Source: Peptidiphaga gingivicola
GTDB taxonomy: Bacteria; Actinomycetota; Actinomycetes; Actinomycetales; Actinomycetaceae
Length of the DNA stretch: 64,000 nucleotides
Assembly: GCF_001652275.1 (NCBI RefSeq)
Contig: NZ_LVZK01000001.1
Coordinates: forward strand, 372,001-436,000
Reading direction: 5' to 3'
Of this stretch, positions 27,061 to 35,719 are shown one piece after another. Position numbers and translations under genes: made by a program. The first letter of the stretch is position 1. The number at the start of each line of letters is the position of its first letter. Below the pieces are notes generated by a model. The model was not told the origin of the DNA. It ran no database searches and worked only from the letters and a program-made list of their open reading frames with translations.

Positions 27061-28047
27061 TCAGCGCGCCGACCGGACAACCGCTTGGGCGAGGAGGTCG
27101 AGGCCTCGCTCCGCCTGAGCGGTTCCGGGAGAGAGGTTGACGAGCATGACCTCGTCGGCGCCCGTCGTCGCCTCGAATCCGTCAAGGAACCGCTTGGCGT
27201 CCTCGCCCGTGCCGACGGCCGTATACTTCAGCATCCCGACGATCTGGTCGGCTTTGCCGGACGCGATGTAGGCGTCTAGATCGGCGTCGGAAATCTCCTC
27301 GGCGCCCTTGGCGAACATTCTCACGCGACGCCGAAGGACCTCGGCGTGCTGAACTTTCGCGGCCTCCTCCTCGTCCGCCACAATGAAATTCGCGGCGGCG
27401 ATCACGTAGGGTTGCGCGCACTGCTCGCTGGGGCGGAAACGGGCGCGGTAGACGTTGATCGCCTGCTCCAGCATCTCCGGGGCGAAATGGGACGCGAAGG
27501 CATATGGCAAGCCGAGCGCGGCGGCCAGCTGCGCGCCGAAAAGCGAGGATCCGAGGATGTAGAGCGGCACCTTGGACCCCCGCCCAGGGTTGGCGTTTAC
27601 GCCCGGTATGACGGTCGCGTCGGCGAGGTAGCCGCGCAGCTCTGCGACGTCGTCGGGGAAGTTCTCGGCTGCATTCGGATCCCTCCTCAAAGCGCGGAGC
27701 GTTCGCGGGTCGGTGCCCGGCGCTCTTCCCAGGCCCAGGCCGATGCGGCCGGGATAGAGGGCTTCGAGGGTGCCGAATTGCTCGGCGACGATGAGCGGGG
27801 CGTGATTGGGGAGCATCACGCCGCCCGCGCCAAGCTTGATCTTCGAGGTTCTCGCGGCCACGTGGGAAATGAGCACGGCCGGCGCGGAGGACGCGATAGT
27901 CGGCATGTTGTGATGCTCGGCGTACCAGATGCGTTCGAAGCCCAGGCGCTCTGCCCGCTGCGCCAAGAGAACGGACCGGGTGAAAGCGTCCGAAGGGGTT
28001 TCGCGCGGCCCGACGAAGGCCAGATCGAGGAGGGAGTAGACGGTCAT
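27061..28047 (-). CDS. LLM-class flavin-dependent oxidoreductase (luciferase-like)
   Basis: 328 aa from ATG 28047 (MTVYSLLDLAFVGPRETPSD), AAGGA upstream; the longer frame has no ribosome-binding site. Luciferase-like monooxygenase hallmarks: RIWYAEHHNMPTIASSAPAV, then GAGGVMLPNHAPLIVAEQFGTL and GLGRAPGTD. Family members include YtmO/MsnO302-type group 1 oxidoreductases. Ends 3 bases from the convergently transcribed reductase gene; substrate unknown. Confidence 0.92.
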   Translation of the reverse strand: MTVYSLLDLAFVGPRETPSDAFTRSVLLAQRAERLGFERIWYAEHHNMPTIASSAPAVLISHVAARTSKIKLGAGGVMLPNHAPLIVAEQFGTLEALYPGRIGLGLGRAPGTDPRTLRALRRDPNAAENFPDDVAELRGYLADATVIPGVNANPGRGSKVPLYILGSSLFGAQLAAALGLPYAFASHFAPEMLEQAINVYRARFRPSEQCAQPYVIAAANFIVADEEEAAKVQHAEVLRRRVRMFAKGAEEISDADLDAYIASGKADQIVGMLKYTAVGTGEDAKRFLDGFEATTGADEVMLVNLSPGTAQAERGLDLLAQAVVRSAR

Positions 28048-28099
28048 CGCGGTCCTTACGTCGCAGTGTCGTTGGAGATCATTGTGTCTGCGTTTCATT

Positions 28100-29020
28100 C
28101 TATTCGCGGGCCCGTTCGCCGGTAAGGACGGTTCGCTCTCCGCTTCGGCCACGCGCCCGAATTCTTTCGTTGACCCAGGAGATGAGAACCGCGGCCAGGT
28201 AGAGCGCGATGAGGACGAAGGCCTGGACCGTCATCGGCCACGGGCTGGGCAGGGGGTTGGCGATCGCCGCGAAGACGAAGGCGAGGACAACCGCCCAGCG
28301 CCACGCGCCGAGCATGCGCCGCGCGCTGAGAAGTCCGAGAAAGTTCAGCGCCGTCAACACTTCGGGAACGAGGAAAGAAATCCCAAAAGCGAGGACGAGC
28401 CGAGTGTAGAACGTGACGTAGGAGCCGGCTTCGAGCAGCGAATAGCTCCCGTCGGGGACGAAGCTCTGGAGAATTCTGACGGCGTGGGGCGCCATCCGGA
28501 CGGCGCTGAAAGCCCCCGCGGTGAAGAGCGCGACGCCCACGCAGCCGAAAGCCGCGCCGTAGGCCTTTTCGTTGCGCTTGAGGCCGGGGCCGATGTATGC
28601 GCCGATCTGATAGATCCACCAGGGGCTCGAAACGATCGCGCCAATCCACAAAGACACGCGCATTTTCAGGTCGAATCCGGCTCCGATCGTCTGGAAGTTG
28701 ATCTGCGTGCGGGAATCCTCGAGCTCGGTCAGCGGCTCGAGGATGAAATCGAGCACCGGTTCATAGAGGAACCAGCCGACGACGGCGCCGACGCACACCC
28801 CTGCCAACGATCGGATGAAGCGTGAGCGAAGCTCGCTCAGGTGGCTGGCGAGGCTCATCCTGCCCTCGGGGTTGCGGCGTCGGCCTCCCAGAAAGCGCAG
28901 CCGGCCGAGGATGCCCCGCCGGCCGCTCGCGCCAAACCGCCGTGCCCTTGTTGCGCGCGGCCTTTTTGCGCGCGGGCTTTCCGAGCCCGGCTTTTTCGCG
29001 CGGGCTTCGTCTGCCGTCAC
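28100..29020 (-). CDS. tatC: Twin-arginine translocase subunit TatC
   Basis: 306 aa from GTG 29020, AGGAAG upstream. Core begins RMSLASHLSELRSRFIRSLAG (first helix region, split as RMSLASHLSELRSRFI), then ELEDSRTQINFQTIGAGFDLKM, WWIYQIGAYIGPGLKRNEK, and six membrane helices in the usual TatC pattern. An unusual feature is a 53-residue basic N-terminal extension (KKPGSESPRAKRPRATRARR) before the typical TatC Met; a start at residue 54 is an alternative. TatC is the signal-peptide receptor of the Sec-independent export pathway. Follows tatA by 77 bases. Confidence 0.95.
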   Translation of the reverse strand: MTADEARAKKPGSESPRAKRPRATRARRFGASGRRGILGRLRFLGGRRRNPEGRMSLASHLSELRSRFIRSLAGVCVGAVVGWFLYEPVLDFILEPLTELEDSRTQINFQTIGAGFDLKMRVSLWIGAIVSSPWWIYQIGAYIGPGLKRNEKAYGAAFGCVGVALFTAGAFSAVRMAPHAVRILQSFVPDGSYSLLEAGSYVTFYTRLVLAFGISFLVPEVLTALNFLGLLSARRMLGAWRWAVVLAFVFAAIANPLPSPWPMTVQAFVLIALYLAAVLISWVNERIRARGRSGERTVLTGERARE

Positions 29021-29097
29021 GTCGCGCTTCCTGCCACGCGGCTTCGATCTGCTTTCACGTTGCGTTTCCTGCCGTGCTTATGCACAAGGAATCTTGG

Positions 29098-29352
29098 TCA
29101 GGCTCGCCCGGCGTCGGACGACGGCCCGCTCCCTTCCAGCGGCTTTTTCTCGCCCGCAGGCACCTGCCCCTCCTGCGCAGAGGAGCCGGACGGCTTGGCA
29201 GCGGGGGCCGAATCCTCATCGTGGAATTCCCGCATCTCCTTCCGGAGCACCTTAAGCGACTGCCCAAAGTATTTGGCAACGTCGGGCAGCTTCGAAGCTC
29301 CGAAGACCACCACAAGAACGATGACCAGAACAACGATGTGCGAGGGTTTCAC
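29098..29352 (-). CDS. tatA: Twin-arginine translocase subunit TatA
   Basis: 84 aa. N-terminal membrane helix HIVVLVIVLVVVFGASKLPDV, then the short amphipathic helix FGQSLKVLRKEMREF with a phenylalanine-glycine hinge, and a hydrophilic Ser/Glu/Pro tail. Starts in a 4-bp ATGA overlap with the end of tatB. Forms the translocation pore of the twin-arginine pathway together with TatB and TatC. Confidence 0.93.
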   Translation of the reverse strand: MKPSHIVVLVIVLVVVFGASKLPDVAKYFGQSLKVLRKEMREFHDEDSAPAAKPSGSSAQEGQVPAGEKKPLEGSGPSSDAGRA

Positions 29353-30035
29353 AGTTTGTCTCCTTCAATCGAGTCCCGCGCGGCGGAAGGCTCGCCCGTG
29401 GACTTTTCGTTTGGCTTGGGTTCGGCTTGGGCGGACGGCTTGTGCGGGCCTTGGGCGGCCGGTTCTTGCGGGACGTGCGCGGCCGGCTTGTGCGGGCCTT
29501 GCGCATCCAGACCTTGCGTGGCTTGCGCGTCCGGAGCTTGCGTGGCTTGTGCGCCTTTCGTCGCCGCTGCATCGGCGCCCTTGGGGTCCGCGCGCTTCGA
29601 ACTGGTGCGCCTTGAGTTCGCGCGCTCGAAATCGGTGCGAGCGAAGGCCGCGGCGCTGTAGGCTGTCCTTTCAGCTGTTCTAGCCGCCCTGTTCGTCCCG
29701 TCTCCGGCCGGGTCGGCGCCTCTCTCCGAACTCAAGGTTCCCGCGCCGCCCGCGTCCGCCATCGCCATCCACGCCTCCATCTCTTCGCGCACGGCTTCGC
29801 GCACGATCCTGCGAGGGTCAAGCTGGCGGAAGTCCAAGTTTGCGAGCGCTGCGACCTCCTTTTCCGCGACGCCCAATTCGCCGCCGGCCTCTGCGCGCAT
29901 GCCGGCGCTCCACTGCCGCAAGGCCTCAATTCCTTTGCGCATTGCGCGCAGGGCTTCGGCTATGTTCTTAGGGCCGAGAACAAGCGCACCGACAACGAGG
30001 AGCACCAAGAACTCCCCGCCGCTGATTCCGAGCAT
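29349..30035 (-). CDS. tatB: Twin-arginine translocase subunit TatB with repetitive tail
   Basis: 228 aa from ATG 30035 (MLGISGGEFLVLLVVGALVLGPKNIAEALRAMRKG, shown in two parts: MLGISGGEFLVLLVVG and ALVLGPKNIAEALRAMRKG). TatB pattern of a membrane helix ending in GP followed by a long amphipathic helix. The tail from about residue 115 is Ala/Arg/Thr-rich, and from about 165 to 215 consists of imperfect repeats of AQGPHKPAA/ATQAPDAQ. This exceeds the usual TatB length and is probably disordered. Gene order tatB-tatA-tatC in one transcription unit. Confidence 0.9.
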   Translation of the reverse strand: MLGISGGEFLVLLVVGALVLGPKNIAEALRAMRKGIEALRQWSAGMRAEAGGELGVAEKEVAALANLDFRQLDPRRIVREAVREEMEAWMAMADAGGAGTLSSERGADPAGDGTNRAARTAERTAYSAAAFARTDFERANSRRTSSKRADPKGADAAATKGAQATQAPDAQATQGLDAQGPHKPAAHVPQEPAAQGPHKPSAQAEPKPNEKSTGEPSAARDSIEGDKL

Positions 30036-30954
30036 GTCGGCCGCCCTTCGTCGCTTTCGGCGGCCACCGGCAGATAACCGCCTCCCGACAGCCAGCCGCA
30101 ACCGGTCGTCTTCCGACGGCCAGCGGCAACCAGCTTCTGTCCTTCGCCGTCCCCGACGGCTTCGAATGTGCGGGAAGACTCCGTCATCCGATCGCGTCGC
30201 AAACGATCCGCACACGATGCTACACGCGTGACCGCTTCGAGCACGACGATGCGCCCACAGAATAGTCAGAAGCAAGGGCGACGGCGACGCCGCATTGTGC
30301 GGACTGCAGCGGCGAGCCGGCCCCGCCGCGCGCCGATCCCCGCTTCAGTACGCTGGCCAAGCAGCAATGCACCGCACCGGTCAAGCAGTAGTGCGCCAGC
30401 CAAGCAGTAAGTGCGCCAACCCAAGCAGCAGCGCGTCGGCCAAGCGGCAGTGCGCCAGCCAAGCGGCAGTGCGCCAGCCAAAGGGCCAACGGCGATACGA
30501 CGACGAAAGCTTCTCATGAAACATAAAGTGAAAGCTCCTGTATTTTTCACACTAGAAAACAGCTCTATGCGCTTTGCCAACCATTATCGATAACCAAACA
30601 ACTGCTGATACGTAGGCGATTCTTCACCGATGGCTGTCCTCCATCGGGACATGTTTCAAGGAGTTTTCTGCGCGATCACTGACATTGATTGCACTATCGC
30701 ATGCGGTTTTCCAATTTGGGGTAGACAACCGGCTAAATCCCTGTAGGCTATATGTGTGGCAACACTGTAGGTCTCAGATGCGCCACACGCCTCCCGAGGT
30801 GAGCGACCATATCCATGGTTGCTCGCCAACCCGGTATGCGGCTGTCAAGGCCGCATACCGGCTTTATGTCCGTATCCGTTTGCCTACCTATTTTTCTTTA
30901 CTGTTGCATTTTTGCAGCTTCAGCGCCCATAGCAGCGTGGAAGGGAGTTTGGCC
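30036..30954. other. Long intergenic region between tat operon and secretion-like locus
   Basis: About 920 bases between divergently transcribed tatB and the 177-aa gene. 30355-30482 is an array of roughly six imperfect copies of GCCAAGCGGCAGTGCGCCA. 30530-30700 is AT-richer and may contain promoters. 30831-30861 forms a strong hairpin. No open frame has convincing coding character. Confidence 0.6.
30831..30861 (+). terminator. Perfect 11-bp hairpin upstream of the secretion-like locus
   Basis: CCGGTATGCGG (30831-30841) and CCGCATACCGG (30851-30861) with a 9-base loop, followed by CTTTATG. It could be a terminator of a preceding small transcript or an attenuator in the leader of the next gene, which starts 94 bases downstream. 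A second, imperfect dyad (GAGCGACCAT / ATGGTTGCTC) lies just before it. Confidence 0.45.
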
Positions 30955-31488
30955 GTGTCCGTATTTCGCTTGGATCGCGATAAGTTTGATCAGCGGCTGG
31001 GTCAGTTGGAGAGTGCCGGCCAGAAGTTTGACAGCGCCCAGCATCAGTTTGCGGTGGCTGCTCAGGCCATTGCCGGGGCGACGACGGGCGCCGGGTCCTC
31101 CGGGCGATTGAGCCCGCCTCCGTCTGGCTCCGGCTCGTCGGGATCTTCGTCCGGCTCTAGTTCGTCGGGGTCGGGTTGGTCTGGCGGGGAGCATTGGTCG
31201 GGCATCGGAGAGCTCGACCAGTTCCATTCCCCGCTGCACTCCTCGGTGATCGTGCTGGACGGCAAGCTCTCGTCCATCTCGCGCAACCAGAAGGCCGCCA
31301 TTGAGCGCATGCGCCAGGCCTTGCACAGCTTCCTCGAATTGAACGAGTCCGAGAAGAGCGCGTACTTGGGGCGGTTGCAGGCCCTGGATACGAAGTTCAC
31401 CTACCGACGCCCCGAGGAGATGGCCGACATCATCAAGAGCTACAACCAGGCTCGATCCGCCTTTGAGGCGCTTTCCAAGATCGTCTGA
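30955..31488 (+). CDS. Small helical protein, type VII secretion (WXG-like) candidate
   Basis: 177 aa from GTG 30955 (VSVFRLDRDKFDQRLG) with AAGGGAG upstream. Two predicted helical halves (about 2-42 and 85-175) are separated by a Ser/Gly/Pro-rich stretch (about 46-80) that ends with WSGGEHWSG. This helix-turn-helix arrangement with a W-x-G turn resembles WXG100/ESX proteins, although it is longer. It has no signal peptide. The following 578-aa gene, 89 bases downstream on the same strand, is also of secreted-protein type, so both are probably substrates of a type VII system encoded elsewhere. Family assignment is an inference. Confidence 0.75.
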   Translation: MSVFRLDRDKFDQRLGQLESAGQKFDSAQHQFAVAAQAIAGATTGAGSSGRLSPPPSGSGSSGSSSGSSSSGSGWSGGEHWSGIGELDQFHSPLHSSVIVLDGKLSSISRNQKAAIERMRQALHSFLELNESEKSAYLGRLQALDTKFTYRRPEEMADIIKSYNQARSAFEALSKIV

Positions 31489-31577
31489 CAGACGCGCGGC
31501 CTGACAGACAAGTCCACATTCACACATCTACGTATTCACCAACACCTACGCTCATCTATTGCGGGAAGGAGCTTGTT

Positions 31578-33314
31578 ATGGCCACGCCGAATGCGGACCG
31601 GCTGCATGGGATTGAGGATTGGCGCACGAGCGCGATCGAGGATTCGTTTGGCTTGTTTTCCTCGGTCAAGGACTCTTTGACCGAGATCGCCGCCATCAAT
31701 CGCGCGGTCGCCTCGGATCTGGGTTTGGAGGGAGGCACGGCCAACGCCGCTTGCAAGATCCTCGATGGGATCGCCACGGGCTTGTACGAGGACGCCGACA
31801 ATCTCCAAAAGATCATCGACGTATCCAAAGACGCCCTGGCAGGCGGCATCCAAGCCAAACATGAAAGTGCCCAAATCCAATCTGACTTAGCAGCAATCAA
31901 CAGCACCTTTGGCAAGGCTGATAACCCCGGAACCAGTGGCACCGGTGCTGCGTATACCCCTGAGCTGGCCGCTCGTCTTAAAGCGGAGCGCGATGCTGCG
32001 CATGCTGAGATTGAGAAGCGGGCGACGAAGACGCTGTCGACGTTGAACGGGAGGACGTTGACGGCTATTGGCGGGCTTCCGTTTCAGGATCAGATTCGGG
32101 CGATTTTGGGCAAGGACAATCCCGAGCTCGTTGGGCGGCTGACACGGCATATGGATTCCGGCCGGCAAGTCGAGCCGGGCAACGCGTCGCCAAGGGCCGG
32201 GTTGGCGCCCACGCGTTCGGCCACGGATTGGCGGGCCAGCCCAGACCTCTCGGTGGGCTCTCCGGGCAGCCACACGGGCCACGTCCCAATCACAAGCGGC
32301 GGGGGTTCTGCCGGCGGTGTGTCGTTGCAGAGGTCGCATTACTCGCCGGCGCCTTCGGGGGTGTTCGTTCCCGGCTCGCCGACACCTCATGCCGCGCCGA
32401 TCGGCGGAACAGGGGCACACCATGACCCTCTCGCGGTAGGGGGCGGGGCTGTTCTCGGAGGTGTAGCCGGGTTCAGGGCCTACCAGGCTGCACGCGCCGC
32501 ACGAGCGGCTGAGGCACCGGCCTCCCGGGCCGGGTCGCTGCGCTCGGGCGCGGCGCTGCGCACAGCGCCGTCTTCGTCTGGCTCGATCCTGCGCGGAGCG
32601 ACAACAGCGGCGCGAACCCCCGCGTCCTCGTCGTCCGCTTCGCGTGGGATTGTGCGGGGCGGGGCCTCTGGCATCGCACGGCCCACCTCGTCCTCTGGAG
32701 GGCGCGGAATCCTGCGCGGGGCCACAACAGCGGCCCGCACTCCGACCAGCTCAACGTCAACCTCGCGTGGGATTGTGCGCGGGGCGACCACGGCCGTGCG
32801 CAAAACCACCGGCTCGTCTTCCCCGGTCGGCAAGCCTGGCAGCGCCCGAACAGAATCAACAGCTTCCCGCACGGCGGGAACGTCCTCGCGCAGCGCCTCG
32901 CCGACCCGCGCAACACGACCAGACGCGAAAGGAAACGGCCGCGGAGCAGGAGCCTCAAAGGCAGGAATCGGCCGCGGGGTTGGGACAAACGGGAAGACGA
33001 CGGCCGCCCGTGGGGCGAAAACTGCGGGTTCGACGACGCGAAGCGGGGCTTCGACAGCACGGGCCGGGTCTCGTGGAACGGGGGCGTCCTCCTTGACGGC
33101 ACGCTCACAGACGGGCAAAGCCCCACAGGCTCGAGCCGGTTCGCCGTCCCGCGCGATGTCCTCCCTGACCGGACGTCCCGCACGCAACGCAGACAAGAAG
33201 AAACGCAACCGCGATCAGACGGGCACGGACGTGACGGCCTACGAGACCGACAAGACTGTCACCTTCCTCGAAGCCGGACGCCGCACAACTGACAACGAGG
33301 GCACCGCCCGCTAA
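31578..33314 (+). CDS. Large PPE/LXG-like putative type VII secretion substrate with repeat tail
   Basis: 578 aa, AAGGAG at 8 nt from ATG 31578. Residues 1-165 are helical without a signal peptide (DSFGLFSSVKDSLTEIAAIN and following). From 190 to 290 Ser/Gly/Pro-rich; from about 300 to 540 almost only Ala, Arg, Ser, Thr, Gly with repeated units of RGATTAARTP and SRGIVRG (DNA repeats at about 32580-32810). The tail DVTAYETDKTVTFLEAGRR is of normal composition and looks like a conserved end. Length and layout are those of large actinobacterial proteins that accompany WXG-type partners. The function is unknown. A strong terminator follows. Confidence 0.78.
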   Translation: MATPNADRLHGIEDWRTSAIEDSFGLFSSVKDSLTEIAAINRAVASDLGLEGGTANAACKILDGIATGLYEDADNLQKIIDVSKDALAGGIQAKHESAQIQSDLAAINSTFGKADNPGTSGTGAAYTPELAARLKAERDAAHAEIEKRATKTLSTLNGRTLTAIGGLPFQDQIRAILGKDNPELVGRLTRHMDSGRQVEPGNASPRAGLAPTRSATDWRASPDLSVGSPGSHTGHVPITSGGGSAGGVSLQRSHYSPAPSGVFVPGSPTPHAAPIGGTGAHHDPLAVGGGAVLGGVAGFRAYQAARAARAAEAPASRAGSLRSGAALRTAPSSSGSILRGATTAARTPASSSSASRGIVRGGASGIARPTSSSGGRGILRGATTAARTPTSSTSTSRGIVRGATTAVRKTTGSSSPVGKPGSARTESTASRTAGTSSRSASPTRATRPDAKGNGRGAGASKAGIGRGVGTNGKTTAARGAKTAGSTTRSGASTARAGSRGTGASSLTARSQTGKAPQARAGSPSRAMSSLTGRPARNADKKKRNRDQTGTDVTAYETDKTVTFLEAGRRTTDNEGTAR

Positions 33315-33332
33315 ACCCCAACCGCAACATAC

Positions 33333-33374
33333 ACGCGGGGGCCGGCGTGCCAAGCGGTGTGCCGGCCCCCGCGT
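33333..33374 (+). terminator. Strong stem-loop terminator
   Basis: 14-bp perfect stem beginning ACGCGGGGGCCGGC and ending GCCGGCCCCCGCGT with a 14-base loop, 19 bases after the stop of the 578-aa gene; only a weak CTCGCTTC tail. Near the convergent lipoprotein operon it may work in both directions. Confidence 0.7.
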
Positions 33375-33578
33375 CTCGCTTCGGAACAAGTCCCTCTCAG
33401 GCGCCGCAGTTACAGCGCATCGAGGATCCACATACACGCCTTTCAAGAACGTCCCTGAAACTACTGAGGCAGACACTTGAAGGGCCGTCTGTGCCCAAAG
33501 AGAAGCCTGGCACGGCGAGTTGTTTCGCTCCGGCAACACGGCCCACGCTCCGGCGTGGCCAACGTCAAGCGCGCCCGG

Positions 33579-34397
33579 CTAAGGACGGAATCGCCGATCC
33601 TGCCCGGGCCCGTCCCTGAAAGTCTGCTGGTGAGGCGAGGTTCCCCCGCCAGACGGCGGCACATAGCCGTTTCCGGCGGGCATCCCATCCTGCCGACGAC
33701 GAGCGGCAGCCTTAGCCGCGCCTTGACGCCTGCCCGCGACGAACGCAAAACCGGCAATCACGACCAGCGCGCCTGCGCCGACGGCGGCCCACGCCCAGGC
33801 CGGAAATCCACCAGCCGACGAGGACGCGTCAGCTTTCTTCCCCGACGCCCCAGACGAAGAAGCCGACCCCGCGGCCTCCTTCTCGGCCGTGATCTCCACA
33901 CCATAAGTGAGAAAGTCAAGGTCTTCAAGAATCACTTTATTCCCCTGGATCTTCCCAAGACTGGACCGCGTCACCTTCCCCGGCATACTCACCACAATCC
34001 TCGTCTTAAGCCTACTCAAGTCCGTGTCGTCATCATCGTGCGCGCCATAATACTTGAAATGATACTTCCCGTCCCGCTCGGTCAGCTTCATGTTCCCTTT
34101 GAAAGGCTTGTCCGAAGTCACCCTGCACGTCAGATGCCCGCCAGCAGGAGTCACATCCTCAACCTTAGGGGAGTCAACAAACCTAATCTTCGCCAGAAAA
34201 ATAGTCTCAACACTTTCACATGTTCGATTGATTTTAGCCATTGTGTCTCGTGAATCTTCGAAGGTGAAGTCAAACTTCATGTCACCGTTGGCTTGAAACT
34301 CAACCGTTCCGTCGATCTTACACCCGGCAAGGACAAACAAGACAAGAGTCAGCACAATCCCCATAAGACGCGAACGCCTCTTGACAAGGACGGACAT
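33579..34397 (-). CDS. LppM-like lipoprotein, copy 1
   Basis: 272 aa from ATG 34397 (MSVLVKRRSRLMGIVL) with GGAGG upstream. Signal peptide with lipobox LAGC (Cys at about residue 26). An extracytoplasmic beta-rich domain of about 160 residues begins GTVEFQANGDMKFDFTFEDS and ends LDFLTYGVEITAEKEAAG, then a Ser-rich linker, a membrane helix (WAWAAVGAGALVVIAGFAF) and a cytoplasmic Arg/Gly/Pro/Gln tail. This is the layout of LppM-type mycobacterial lipoproteins. First of three tandem paralogues, each in the minus direction with its own leader. Function unknown; surface role likely. Confidence 0.88.
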   Translation of the reverse strand: MSVLVKRRSRLMGIVLTLVLFVLAGCKIDGTVEFQANGDMKFDFTFEDSRDTMAKINRTCESVETIFLAKIRFVDSPKVEDVTPAGGHLTCRVTSDKPFKGNMKLTERDGKYHFKYYGAHDDDDTDLSRLKTRIVVSMPGKVTRSSLGKIQGNKVILEDLDFLTYGVEITAEKEAAGSASSSGASGKKADASSSAGGFPAWAWAAVGAGALVVIAGFAFVAGRRQGAAKAAARRRQDGMPAGNGYVPPSGGGTSPHQQTFRDGPGQDRRFRP

Positions 34398-34398
34398 T

Positions 34399-34766
34399 CC
34401 AGCCTCCAAACACTCCCGGCAAAAGCTGCCAGGCACCACGCTAAACCGTACAGACCCCAGCGTAGCGCCTCCACGGGTCCAACGCACTAACCGAAGAAAC
34501 AATGAGAAATTCAACCATCAAGGCCTCCTCGGCGTCTCACGCTCAGAGACAATCTACTTTGGTTCGACGTTCCTACTCAGAGGACGCGGGCCCTGATGCA
34601 AGGTCGAGAGAAACGAGGTTTTAGCGAGTCGATGCACGAACCGTGGCCAAATCACAGACCAAGAACATCAGGAGGACTCGAAACGGGGACTATCCTCCGC
34701 CTCCACTTGCGGCCCCGACCTACATACGAGCCGAAAGGACGAGACGGGCCTTCGTCTGAAAACACC
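34399..34766. other. Spacer between LppM-like copies with duplicated leader
   Basis: 34399-34472 is about 95% identical to 35449-35522, i.e. copies 1 and 2 share a 74-base upstream leader that includes CGGCAAAAGCTGCC and CACGCTAAACCGTACA. The remaining 290 bases up to copy 2 show no gene. Confidence 0.7.
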
Positions 34767-35447
34767 TCAGCGCGCCCGACGCCTGCCCACGACGAACGCA
34801 AAACCTGCAATCACGACCAGCACGCCCGCGCCGACGGTAGCCCACGCCCAGGCAGGAAATCCACCAGCCGACGAGGACGCGTGGGCTTTCTTCCCCGGCA
34901 ACGGCGATGAAGCCGACCCTGCGGCTTCCTTCTCGGCCGTGATCTCCACACCATAAGTGAGAAAGTCTAAACTGGTAATAGTGACTTTATTTCCATTTAC
35001 TTTCCCCCTATTCACTTTAACTACTTTAGCCGGCATACTAATAGTTATATTCGTTATAAAATCTCTATAGTCATCATTGTCTTTGTCATGCGCGCCTGGA
35101 TACTTAAAATAGTACTTTCCGTCATTTTTAGTGAACTTTACGTGACCCCCGAAAGGTTCGTTCGACGTTAAACGGCACTTAAGATGACCTCCTGGTGGAG
35201 TTATATCTTCAACCTTCGGGTTCTTAACGAATGTCAGCTCCGCCTCAAAGGTGAGGCGGACTCCCTCGCATGTTTGCTTGATTTTAGCCATCATCCCGTC
35301 AGCGTCTTCGAAGATTAGAACGATCTTTGTTCGACCATCGCTTTGAAAGTCAATCGTTCCATCGATCTTACAACCAGCAAGGACGAACAAAACAAGAGTC
35401 AACACGACCCCCATCAGATGCGATCGCTTCTTGACACGGACGGACAT
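34767..35447 (-). CDS. LppM-like lipoprotein, copy 2 (divergent, AT-rich core)
   Basis: 226 aa from ATG 35447 (MSVRVKKRSHLMGVVL), GGAGG upstream. Same layout as copy 1: lipobox LAGC, beta domain (GTIDFQSDGRTKIVLIFEDA onward), linker, membrane helix and RRRAR end, but without the cytoplasmic tail. The N- and C-terminal parts are nearly identical to copies 1 and 3, while the central third (about 34960-35350) is much more divergent and clearly more AT-rich. That pattern suggests gene conversion at the ends or import of a foreign core. Confidence 0.88.
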   Translation of the reverse strand: MSVRVKKRSHLMGVVLTLVLFVLAGCKIDGTIDFQSDGRTKIVLIFEDADGMMAKIKQTCEGVRLTFEAELTFVKNPKVEDITPPGGHLKCRLTSNEPFGGHVKFTKNDGKYYFKYPGAHDKDNDDYRDFITNITISMPAKVVKVNRGKVNGNKVTITSLDFLTYGVEITAEKEAAGSASSPLPGKKAHASSSAGGFPAWAWATVGAGVLVVIAGFAFVVGRRRAR

Positions 35448-35719
35448 ATCCAGCCTCCAGACACTCCCGGCAAAGGCTGCCGGGCACCACGCTAAACCGT
35501 ACAAACCCCAGCGTAGCGCCTCGGATCCTTCCGATGGATCAGCAGGAAGGAAAAGAAGCGGTAAGCGCCTGCTACCCCTGCACTGGAACCTTAGAACCTC
35601 AATCGGCTAGCGACCAACTTCTGATGGAGGCAATCCACCATCCGCCCCCTACTTGAGGCACCTATTGAACCTTCTCTCGATGACAAACCGCAGTCTCCAC
35701 ATCAAAAGAACGAAGCCCT

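Noticed and set aside
30598-30760. Short plus-strand frame (about 38 codons) before the secretion-like locus
   Set aside because: No ribosome-binding site, no recognisable product, sits in the AT-rich leader.
32480-33208. Minus-strand frame of 242 codons in the repeat part of the 578-aa gene
   Set aside because: Pro/Arg/Val/Glu repeats reflect the complement of the Ala/Arg/Ser/Thr repeats; no ribosome-binding site.
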